A DNA stretch of 64,000 nt, taken from assembly GCF_003129485.1 (NCBI RefSeq), contig NZ_QFFG01000002.1, forward strand, positions 310,001-374,000, in the 5' to 3' direction. Numbering within the stretch: position 1 is the first letter of the stretch; every line of letters starts with the position of its first letter. The notes beneath the pieces were generated by a model, which saw nothing but the letters and a program-made list of their open reading frames with translations, ran no database searches and was not told the DNA's origin. Positions 57,319 to 64,000 of the stretch are shown here, piece after piece. The position numbers were made by a program, and so were the translations under genes. This stretch comes from Polaribacter aquimarinus. GTDB lineage: Bacteria > Bacteroidota > Bacteroidia > Flavobacteriales > Flavobacteriaceae.

Positions 57319-58251
57319 TTATTTTAAATTTCTTCTATTCTTTGTTTTTCTTATTATTTTAGTACGTTTTCTGTTATCATTCCTTACAATATCTTTAGCT
57401 TCTTTTTTAGATTTTCCTCCTTTTAGATATTGTACAAACCCTCTTCCTGAAAAATCGTACGTTGTTTCTGAGTTTACATTATATAAACGTATTTTTCCAT
57501 CATTAATAACGCTTAATTCGAACTCTTCGATATCTCCACCATCATAATTCAATGTTAAAATTTTAAGATCTTCGTAACCTGTAACATCAAAGATTTCATA
57601 TCCTCCAACATAGTTCCAATTAATATAATCAACTTGCGTGCCAAAATCATCTTGAGAACTATAAAAGGTTGTTATATTTTCTGGTGTAAAAGCTAAATGG
57701 TTTTCATCATCAAATGCATTTGGAATTCCTCCTTGAGCATCTACTTTTTTCCAAGCAATATATTCTTGCAAAAAGTATTCTATGTTTTCGTAAAACAGTT
57801 TATCATAATCAAACTCATTTACTTGATACCCTATTAAATAGTAATTTACGTTTTGTCTATAATTATAAAGACTTATTTCGTTATTTGATAAAACAGTTAT
57901 TTCAAAATCATTTGCACCATCCATATCGTGATTTGTTTCTAAAAGTCCGTTAAATGTATTGTAAGTTCCAACATCTATTCCTAAACCATTTCCAGTTCTA
58001 CCAATATCTACAATATTGTTATTAGCATATAAAGTACCGTTTACAAATGATAATGTAAATGCTTTTGAAACATAAGGAATATCTCCGTTACCGTTTGTTC
58101 TATGGTAATCTATGTACCACAAATCATGACCAGAAACAATTTCTTCTAAAGAGAAATCATCTACAATAATGTTGTCTTCTAAAAAAACTGTACAAGAGCT
58201 TAAAAAAGATCCTATAATTAGGGTTGCGAAAAGTAGTTTTATTGATTTCAT
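57319..58251 (-). CDS. Lipoprotein of a conserved Flavobacteriaceae family, function unknown
   Basis: A 310-residue lipoprotein with lipobox FLSSC (Cys20). The body is acidic and aromatic-rich, with two related halves: HDLWYIDYHRTNGNGDIPYVSKAFTL and LAFTPENITTFYSSQDDFGTQ, and a basic C terminus (KRTKIIRKTKNRRNLK). I recall close relatives in this family being annotated, wrongly, as nicotinic acid mononucleotide adenylyltransferase; there is no nucleotide-binding motif here. It is monocistronic. Confidence 0.72.
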   Translation of the reverse strand: MKSIKLLFATLIIGSFLSSCTVFLEDNIIVDDFSLEEIVSGHDLWYIDYHRTNGNGDIPYVSKAFTLSFVNGTLYANNNIVDIGRTGNGLGIDVGTYNTFNGLLETNHDMDGANDFEITVLSNNEISLYNYRQNVNYYLIGYQVNEFDYDKLFYENIEYFLQEYIAWKKVDAQGGIPNAFDDENHLAFTPENITTFYSSQDDFGTQVDYINWNYVGGYEIFDVTGYEDLKILTLNYDGGDIEEFELSVINDGKIRLYNVNSETTYDFSGRGFVQYLKGGKSKKEAKDIVRNDNRKRTKIIRKTKNRRNLK

Positions 58252-58306
58252 AAGCTTTCGTTTTACGGTTATGCTTAAGAATATTCAAATTGCGTGCCAA
58301 AAATAA

Positions 58307-58332
58307 TAAACCACTTTTATAAAAGTGGTTTA
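58307..58332 (-). terminator. Terminator of the lipoprotein gene at 58363-58815
   Basis: TAAACCACTTTT (58307-58318) pairs with AAAAGTGGTTTA (58321-58332), followed on the minus strand by a U-rich run. It lies 30 bases beyond the stop. Confidence 0.85.
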
Positions 58333-58362
58333 TGTTTTCATTATCAATACTTTAACTAAAAT

Positions 58363-58815
58363 CTATTTTACTTCTTTTAAATTTTTTAGTTTAAAATATC
58401 TTATATTATTATTCTCTTTATAACTAATTATAGCTTCATCTTTTTTTAACTCAAACGGTAATTTTATGCTTATTGGGAACTCATTTTTAAGTTCTTTAGT
58501 AGGGTCTGCGTTTAAAATAATATCTCTTTTTATAGATGTATTAAAATGAGCAATTAATACAGTTTTCTCTTTTAGTTTTATTATTTCAAAGTTAGCTTTT
58601 TGCTTGTTAAAGTATAATGTATTAAATGATGTTATATTGCTTTTAGATAAGTGAATTTCTACTTTTGTACTCTTAACACTTGGTTGTCCACCCATCCAAT
58701 TTGTATAAGTAGCTTTAAGTATTTTAAAAGGTGGTGTTTGGTCAAACTTTGAGCTTCTACATTGTGTAAAACCAAAAACTATTAGAGTTGTTAATAAAAT
58801 TTTAATTGTTTTCAT
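58363..58815 (-). CDS. Lipoprotein of unknown function
   Basis: A 150-residue protein with lipobox FTQC (Cys19). The mature part is a predicted small beta-sandwich: ILKATYTNWMGGQPSVKSTKVEIHLS, ANFEIIKLKEKTVLIAHFN and IISYKENNNIRYFKLKNL. The family is unknown to me. It may be cotranscribed with nothing; a terminator lies downstream, and the small secreted-like gene at 58983 is divergent. Confidence 0.65.
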   Translation of the reverse strand: MKTIKILLTTLIVFGFTQCRSSKFDQTPPFKILKATYTNWMGGQPSVKSTKVEIHLSKSNITSFNTLYFNKQKANFEIIKLKEKTVLIAHFNTSIKRDIILNADPTKELKNEFPISIKLPFELKKDEAIISYKENNNIRYFKLKNLKEVK

Positions 58816-58982
58816 TCTTTCTTTTTATAAAGTAAATCAAATCTTGTACCAAGTTATTATACCTACTAATTTAAAGAAAAATATAGATATACTCTTATTT
58901 AAAATTTTACGTACAAATACTCTAAACCCTTGTTTTATAATGCTTTAGTTTTACATTATTATTAACTTAAACATATAATATT

Positions 58983-59339
58983 ATGAGTCATTTAACACAC
59001 ATGAATGTAGAACAAGGTGATATCCTATCTCATTTACAAGGAGGTTGTATAACTATTGTAGGATCTCCAATTGATTTAAAAGTCTGTTATTCTTTAAACA
59101 AACAAGATGAAACAGTAACTATTTCTGTATCACTAGCTGGTATGTCTATGGGAAGTGCAACATTATCAGCAAAAAACCCTAGTGTAACTTTATCTTTATC
59201 TTTAGCTATTGTTAAAGCTTCAATTACTTTAAAATTTGATGCGCGTAACTTGAAGTTATCTTACACAGCTAAAGCTTGCTACTATGCTCCTTTTTCATGG
59301 CATTGTGCGAGCCATTCTGGAACAATTTTTAATTTTTAA
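58983..59339 (+). CDS. Small Cys-containing protein with a possible double-glycine leader
   Basis: A 118-residue protein without a classical signal peptide. The N terminus MSHLTHMNVEQGDILSHLQ is followed by Gly20-Gly21 and Cys22, with hydrophobic residues at -4 and -7, as in double-glycine leaders. The remaining 97 residues are Ser/Thr/Ala/Leu-rich and probably beta-stranded (TVTISVSLAGMSMGSATLSA), with Cys35, then Cys100 and Cys110 near the C terminus. No family assigned. No C39 exporter is adjacent. It has a strong terminator and no clear consensus promoter. Confidence 0.65.
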   Translation: MSHLTHMNVEQGDILSHLQGGCITIVGSPIDLKVCYSLNKQDETVTISVSLAGMSMGSATLSAKNPSVTLSLSLAIVKASITLKFDARNLKLSYTAKACYYAPFSWHCASHSGTIFNF

Positions 59340-59346
59340 AAATTAT

Positions 59347-59383
59347 AAAAAAAAGCTTTACTGTTTCAGTAAAGCTTTTTTTT
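59347..59383. terminator. Bidirectional terminator between the small protein gene and atpG
   Basis: A 17-bp perfect stem: A8 GCTTTACTG (59347-59363), loop TTT, then CAGTAAAGC T8 (59367-59383). It serves the plus-strand small gene and the minus-strand ATP synthase operon ending at 59400. Confidence 0.92.
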
Positions 59384-59399
59384 ATATCTAAAGATAATT

Positions 59400-60266
59400 T
59401 TAGTTATTTAAGGCTTCAGCCCCACCAACAATCTCTAAGATTTCGTTGGTAATTGCTGCTTGACGTGCTTTGTTATATGTTAATAACAATTCGTCTCTTA
59501 GTTCTTTTGCATTGTCTGTTGCTTTGTGCATTGCAGTCATACGTGCTCCGTGTTCTGATGCAAAACTATCTCTAATTCCTTTATATAATTGCGTTTTTAA
59601 AGACTTTGGTATTAAAGCTTCTACAATTTCTAATTTTGATGGCTCAAAAATGTAATCAGAATTTATAGCTGATGCATCTCCCCCTTCAATTGGTTTAATT
59701 GGTAAAAATTGTTCTACTTGTGGCAATTGAGTAGCCGCGTTTTTAAATTGATTGTAAACCAATTCAATTTTATCATAAGTCCCTTCAGCAAATAAACTCA
59801 TTAACTTTTCTGCAATTGCAGCAACGTTATCAAAAGTTAAATCATCAAAAATGTCATTTCTTGTAGCAACAACATTAAATTGTTTTGATAAAGTATCTGT
59901 TCCTTTTTTACCAATAGAAAATAAATCTACTTCAACATTGCTATATTTCTCTTCTACAGTTTTAATAACTTCTTTAGAGATAGATGAGTTAAAACCACCA
60001 CACAAACCTCTATTAGACGTTACTACTACTAATAAAACTTTAGAAACTTCTCTTTGTGTAGAATATACTCCACCAGCATCACTATCTAAAGTTGCACTTA
60101 AATTTTGCAACAATTCAGTTAGTTTAGATGAATACGGTCTCATTGCCGTAATAGCATCTTGTGCTTTTTTCAACTTTGCAGCAGATACCATTTTCATGGC
60201 AGATGTAATCTGCATTGTTGATTTAATAGAGGTAATTCTATTACGTATTTCTTTTAAGTTTGCCAT
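59400..60266 (-). CDS. atpG: ATP synthase F1 gamma subunit
   Basis: A 288-residue protein with the N-terminal helix ANLKEIRNRITSIKSTMQITSAMKMVSAAKLKKAQ and the C-terminal helix EHGARMTAMHKATDNAKELRDELLLTYNKARQAAITNEILEIVGGAEAL, the coiled-coil shaft that rotates in alpha3beta3. The frame extends to 60308, but that extension (SFPRKRES) is the translation of the inverted repeat at 60284-60303. The ATG at 60266 gives the standard start. It is the last of the operon genes in this window; atpD and atpC are not adjacent. Confidence 0.95.
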   Translation of the reverse strand: MANLKEIRNRITSIKSTMQITSAMKMVSAAKLKKAQDAITAMRPYSSKLTELLQNLSATLDSDAGGVYSTQREVSKVLLVVVTSNRGLCGGFNSSISKEVIKTVEEKYSNVEVDLFSIGKKGTDTLSKQFNVVATRNDIFDDLTFDNVAAIAEKLMSLFAEGTYDKIELVYNQFKNAATQLPQVEQFLPIKPIEGGDASAINSDYIFEPSKLEIVEALIPKSLKTQLYKGIRDSFASEHGARMTAMHKATDNAKELRDELLLTYNKARQAAITNEILEIVGGAEALNN

Positions 60267-60283
60267 TCTATTGAAATTTTGAG

Positions 60284-60303
60284 ATTCCCGCTTTCGCGGG
60301 AAT
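60284..60303. repeat. REP-like palindrome between atpA and atpG
   Basis: ATTCCCGC (60284-60291), loop TTTC, then GCGGGAAT (60296-60303): G+C-rich and unlike its surroundings. It matches the widely scattered TCATTCCCGCGAAAGCGGGAAT-type element I recall from many genomes. It sits 18 bases before the atpG ATG in an essential operon. Confidence 0.7.
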
Positions 60304-60315
60304 GACAACTATTTT

Positions 60316-61893
60316 TTATGCAAAATGCGTTGAAATCTCTGATGCAGCAGCTTCTAAAACAGCAGTTGCTTCTGGTGTTAATTTGCCAGATTTTAATACA
60401 TCTAAAGTATCTCTATGTTTTGCGTTTAAGTAATCGATATAATCTTTTTCGAATTTCTTTACTTGGTCTACAGGAACATCTTTTAATAAGTTCTTAGAAC
60501 CAGCATAGATAATTGCTACTTGGTCTTCTACAGCAAAAGGATCATTTTGAGCTTGCTTTAAGATTTCAACATTACGTTGACCTTTAGAAATTACACTCAT
60601 TGTTGCAGCATCTAAATCTGAACCAAACTTAGCAAACGCTTCTAATTCACGGAACTGAGCTTGATCTAATTTTAATGTACCTGATACTTTTTTCATTGAT
60701 TTAATCTGAGCGTTACCACCAACACGCGATACAGAAATACCTACGTTAATTGCTGGACGAACACCAGAGTTAAATAAATCTCCATCTAAGAAGATTTGTC
60801 CATCTGTAATCGAAATTACGTTTGTTGGAATATATGCTGATACGTCTCCTGCTTGTGTTTCGATAATTGGTAATGCAGTTAAAGAACCTCCACCTTTTAC
60901 AATACTTTTTAAAGAATCTGGTAAATCGTTCATTTCGCTAGCAATCTTATCATCATTAATCACTTTTGCAGCACGCTCTAATAATCTAGAGTGTAAGTAA
61001 AATACATCACCAGGATATGCCTCACGTCCTGGAGGTCTTCTTAATAATAAAGAAATTTCACGGTATGCTACAGCTTGTTTAGATAAATCATCATAAATAA
61101 TTAAAGCTGGTCTACCTGTATCTCTAAAGTACTCTCCAATTGCTGCTCCTGCAAATGGTGCATAAACTTGCATTGCTGCAGGGTCAGATGCATTTGCTGC
61201 TACAATTGTAGTATACGCTAAGGCTCCTTTTTCTTCTAACATATTTGCAATTGCTGCAACTGTAGATGCTTTTTGCCCTACTGCAACGTATATACAATAT
61301 ACTGGCTCACCAGCATCGAAAAATTCTTTTTGGTTTAAGATGGTATCAATAGCAACTGTAGATTTACCTGTTTGACGGTCTCCAATAATCAACTCACGTT
61401 GACCTCTACCCACAGGAATCATTGCATCAATAGATTTAATACCCGTTTGTAATGGCTCTGTTACAGGCTCTCTAAAAATAACCCCAGGAGCTCTACGCTC
61501 TAAAGGCATTTGATAAGTCTTTCCTTTAATAGGTCCTTTACCATCAATTGGGTTTCCTAAAGTATCTAGCACACGTCCAACAACTCCCTCTCCTGCTTGT
61601 AAAGAAGCAATTCTTTCTGTACGTTTAACTGTAGAACCTTCTTTTACTGATGTAGAGGCTCCTAATAATACAACACCTGCATTATCTTCTTCTAAGTTTA
61701 ATACGATACCTTCTAATCCATTTTCGAATTCTACTAATTCTCCATATTGAACATTTGAAAGACCGTAAACACGTGCAATTCCATCTCCTACTTGTAACAC
61801 AGTTCCTACTTCGTTTAAAGTAGCTTTTGCTTCAAAATTTGTTAACTGTTGTTTTAAAATTGCTGATACTTCAGCTGGTTTAATACTTGCCAT
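60316..61893 (-). CDS. atpA: ATP synthase F1 alpha subunit
   Basis: A 525-residue protein with P loop GDRQTGKST near residue 170, the alpha signature [36 protein letters not shown] and [12 protein letters not shown]. It is the non-catalytic nucleotide-binding subunit that alternates with beta. It starts 21 bases after the atpH stop and is followed by a REP-like palindrome before atpG. Confidence 0.97.
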   Translation of the reverse strand: MASIKPAEVSAILKQQLTNFEAKATLNEVGTVLQVGDGIARVYGLSNVQYGELVEFENGLEGIVLNLEEDNAGVVLLGASTSVKEGSTVKRTERIASLQAGEGVVGRVLDTLGNPIDGKGPIKGKTYQMPLERRAPGVIFREPVTEPLQTGIKSIDAMIPVGRGQRELIIGDRQTGKSTVAIDTILNQKEFFDAGEPVYCIYVAVGQKASTVAAIANMLEEKGALAYTTIVAANASDPAAMQVYAPFAGAAIGEYFRDTGRPALIIYDDLSKQAVAYREISLLLRRPPGREAYPGDVFYLHSRLLERAAKVINDDKIASEMNDLPDSLKSIVKGGGSLTALPIIETQAGDVSAYIPTNVISITDGQIFLDGDLFNSGVRPAINVGISVSRVGGNAQIKSMKKVSGTLKLDQAQFRELEAFAKFGSDLDAATMSVISKGQRNVEILKQAQNDPFAVEDQVAIIYAGSKNLLKDVPVDQVKKFEKDYIDYLNAKHRDTLDVLKSGKLTPEATAVLEAAASEISTHFA

Positions 61894-61914
61894 CTTTTAT
61901 AATTTGATGTATTA

Positions 61915-62472
61915 TTAAATTTTTGGAATGTAATGACTGTTGTCAAATTCCTTTTTCAATTCACTTAAATAGTTAGAGATACTTGCGTCATACTGCACAT
62001 CTCCAACACGTAAAATAAATCCTCCTAAAATATTTGGATTTACTTCATTTACTAAATTTGCTTTTTCACCAGTTAAGGCAACAATTTTAGCTAAAACTTG
62101 TTTTTCTACTTCTTTTGTTAAAGGAACAGCAGTAGTAACTTTAGCTTCTTGCATATGCTTATAATAATCATAAATGATTACATATTGTTTTGCAATAGAA
62201 GCTAACATTGCTATTCTTTTATTGTCTTCTAACAAATGAAATAAACCAAGAGTAACGTTATTTACTTTACCTTCAAATAAAGCGTTTAATACTTTTATTT
62301 TATCAGCAGCCTTTACAATAGGGCTTCTTAACATTACTTCAAAATCATCATTCTTAGCTATAGTATCAGAAATAAATAACATATCGTCATTTACTTTAGT
62401 TTCTGACTTAGTGTCTTTAGCTAAATTTAAGATAGCTTTTGCGTAACGTAATGCTGCTCTTGCGTCTTTCAT
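61915..62472 (-). CDS. atpH: ATP synthase F1 delta subunit
   Basis: A 185-residue protein with the delta/OSCP pattern: ARAALRYAKAILNLAK at the N terminus and VNPNILGGFILRVGDVQYDASISNYLSELKKEF at the C terminus. It joins the peripheral stalk to the top of F1. It lies 7 bases after atpF. Confidence 0.95.
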   Translation of the reverse strand: MKDARAALRYAKAILNLAKDTKSETKVNDDMLFISDTIAKNDDFEVMLRSPIVKAADKIKVLNALFEGKVNNVTLGLFHLLEDNKRIAMLASIAKQYVIIYDYYKHMQEAKVTTAVPLTKEVEKQVLAKIVALTGEKANLVNEVNPNILGGFILRVGDVQYDASISNYLSELKKEFDNSHYIPKI

Positions 62473-62479
62473 TTTACAA

Positions 62480-62980
62480 CTAGTTTAAAGTAACATCTTT
62501 TAAGATTCCTTCAACTAATTCTAGTTGATCTTTCTTATTAGATAATTCCTTTTTAATTACTGATTCAGCTATACCAATAGATAATTCTGCAACGTTCTTT
62601 TTTAATTCTGCTAATGCAGCTTGTTTTTCTTGAACGATTGAAGCTTGTGCATTTTCGATTAACTTAGTTGTTACTTCTTTTGCATCTTCTTTAGCTTCAG
62701 CAATCATATTATCTCTAATATCTCTTGCTTCTTTCATCATTGCATCTCTTTCTGCTCTTGCTTCCTTTACTAATTTAGCATTATCTGCTTGTAAATTTTG
62801 CATCTCTTTACGTGCATTTTCTGCAGCAGCTAATGCGTTTTCAATTCCAGATTCTCTTTCTTCTAAAGAATTTAAAATTGGTTTCCAAGCAAATTTTACC
62901 ATTAAAGCGATTAACGCTAATAATAAGATTAATGAAACTACAAATAACCCTGGTGAAAAATCGTTTAATAAAGTTTCCAT
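62480..62980 (-). CDS. atpF: ATP synthase F0 b subunit
   Basis: A 166-residue protein: membrane helix at about 10-27 (LFVVSLILLLALIALMVKFAW), then a long charged amphipathic helix (SLEERESGIENALAAAE) to the C terminus, ending EGILKDVTLN. It forms the peripheral stalk as a dimer. Its upstream gap to atpE (98 bases) contains the hairpin at 63024-63063. Confidence 0.95.
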   Translation of the reverse strand: METLLNDFSPGLFVVSLILLLALIALMVKFAWKPILNSLEERESGIENALAAAENARKEMQNLQADNAKLVKEARAERDAMMKEARDIRDNMIAEAKEDAKEVTTKLIENAQASIVQEKQAALAELKKNVAELSIGIAESVIKKELSNKKDQLELVEGILKDVTLN

Positions 62981-63023
62981 TCTATAAACTAATTATATAT
63001 TTTTTTCTTGATGTTTAATTTTT

Positions 63024-63063
63024 AAAATAGCTTCTGTAACCAACCGTTACAGAAGACTATTTT
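63024..63063 (-). other. Intercistronic hairpin between atpE and atpF
   Basis: AAAATAG (63024-63030) and TTCTGTAAC (63032-63040) pair with GTTACAGAA (63046-63054) and CTATTTT (63057-63063), giving 16 base pairs interrupted by C31 opposite GA. On the minus strand it follows atpE and is trailed by a short U run. It could be an mRNA 3' end stabiliser or partial terminator that raises the level of the c subunit. Confidence 0.65.
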
Positions 63064-63078
63064 TTGTTTTTGTTTGGA

Positions 63079-63288
<210 letters not shown>

Positions 63289-63303
63289 TTAAACAAATTT
63301 GTA

Positions 63304-64000
63304 TTAATGATGCTCGTCGTGATCTGCTACTGCCATACCAATAAATAATGCTGAAAGCATTGTAAAGATATAAGCTTGTAAAAAAGCCACTAAAACTTCA
63401 ATTAATGTTATAAAAAATGATAATACTAAAGACAATCCTGTTGCACCTACAACCCCTAAAGATTCTTTTAAAGTGAACATAATTGCAATTAAGCTCATTA
63501 CCACAATATGACCTGCTGAAATGTTTGCGAACAAACGTACTAATAATGAAAATGGTTTAATTAATAAGGCTCCAGCTAATTCTATAATTGCTAAAACTGG
63601 GCGAATTAAAACAGGAACCCCTGGCATCCATATCATATGCATCCAGTATCCTTTATTACCACTTACTGTATAAATTACTAATGTAAAAATTGCTAAACAT
63701 CCTGTAACTGCTAACTGACCAGTTACGTTGAATCCTAATGGAGTTAAACCTGCTAAGTTTAACACCCATATAAAGAAAAATACCGTTAATAAATACCCTG
63801 TAAATCTTCTGTAGTGTTTATCACCAATATTTGGTCTTGCAATTTCATCACGAACATATAATACTAAAGGTTCTAAAACTCTCGCAAATCCAGTAGGAAT
63901 TTTTTGAGTTTTGTATTGTTTAGCTAATCTAGAGAACCAAAATAACAACAAGAAACCAATTAATAATATACCTACAACACTTTTAGTAATAGAAAAATCC
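63304..64000 (-). CDS. atpB: ATP synthase F0 a subunit, 5' end outside the window
   Basis: The minus-strand frame is open from the window end: DFSITKSVVGILLIGFLLLFWFS leads into the visible ORF, so the protein continues beyond 64000. It holds the conserved helices with RPNIGDKHYRRF, GYWMHMIWMPGVP, KPFSLLVRLFANISAGH (essential Arg in the LxxRLF segment) and LIEVLVAFLQAYIFTML. The C terminus is MAVADHDEHH. It is the stator channel next to the c-ring. The order is atpB-E-F-H-A-G on the minus strand. Confidence 0.96.
   Translation of the reverse strand, partial: DFSITKSVVGILLIGFLLLFWFSRLAKQYKTQKIPTGFARVLEPLVLYVRDEIARPNIGDKHYRRFTGYLLTVFFFIWVLNLAGLTPLGFNVTGQLAVTGCLAIFTLVIYTVSGNKGYWMHMIWMPGVPVLIRPVLAIIELAGALLIKPFSLLVRLFANISAGHIVVMSLIAIMFTLKESLGVVGATGLSLVLSFFITLIEVLVAFLQAYIFTMLSALFIGMAVADHDEHH

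Noticed and set aside
57319-58251. Nicotinic acid mononucleotide adenylyltransferase
   Set aside because: No nucleotide-binding motif (HxGH type) is present; it is a lipoprotein of unknown function.

Overview
The window looks like a chromosomal segment of a low-G+C marine Flavobacteriaceae bacterium of the Polaribacter/Tenacibaculum type (inference). Reasons: very A+T-rich DNA; promoters of the Bacteroidetes type (TAnnTTTG -7 element, few Shine-Dalgarno sites, several apparently leaderless genes); a type IX secretion C-terminal sorting domain; a RemB-like gliding-associated barrel; and marker families DUF4270, DUF4271, DUF4296 and DUF4377. No tRNA, rRNA, CRISPR array, transposase or integrase gene was recognised.

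Layout. 0-3.7 kb: the end of a TonB-like gene, a MORN-repeat protein, dodecin, DUF1304, an MscS channel and tsaB. 3.8-10.3 kb: a TolC-type efflux protein, then a terminal-oxidase cluster (ctaB, two subunit III genes, subunit IV, a Cys-less SCO-like protein, SCO, DUF420 and a small CxxC membrane protein). 10.5-18.3 kb: a RemB/Wzi-like barrel, deoC, a second TonB-like gene, a 893-residue LRR protein with a type IX sorting tail, and a DUF4412 protein. 18.4-24 kb: a LytTR regulator and its TPR sensor kinase with a possible operator, DUF3109, MarC, an FAD protein and a third TonB-like gene. 24-32.2 kb: glmS / DUF4270 / GT5-only synthase facing panC-panD, an LPG-synthase-like membrane protein and radA.

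32.2-38.4 kb is the unusual part. A tight six-gene minus-strand operon encodes a PqqD-like protein, an HPr-kinase-like P-loop protein, two family-2 glycosyltransferases, a fused ABC exporter and a PF14907-type nucleotidyltransferase. It lies between the intact aldehyde dehydrogenase gene (38.4-40.0 kb) and a decayed, same-strand copy of that gene's 3' end (32.2-32.4 kb), which is fused to the broken 5' end of a Gfo/Idh/MocA oxidoreductase. The content suggests recognition, phosphorylation, (phospho)glycosylation and export of an unidentified peptide. No cyclase, leader protease or certain precursor gene is present.

40-64 kb: asparaginase; an ECF sigma factor with an anti-sigma/beta-barrel fusion and three upstream lipoprotein genes; a LuxE-like acyl-protein synthetase; YHS, fatty acid hydroxylase and tyrS; a GT2 / pyrC / DUF4296 operon; DUF4271-hemD; a four-gene operon (SDR, aldo-keto reductase, AlbA_2 protein, methyltransferase); lipoproteins; a small protein with a possible double-glycine leader; and the F-type ATP synthase operon atpB-E-F-H-A-G, whose atpB runs off the window. 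The operon contains an intercistronic hairpin and a REP-like palindrome.
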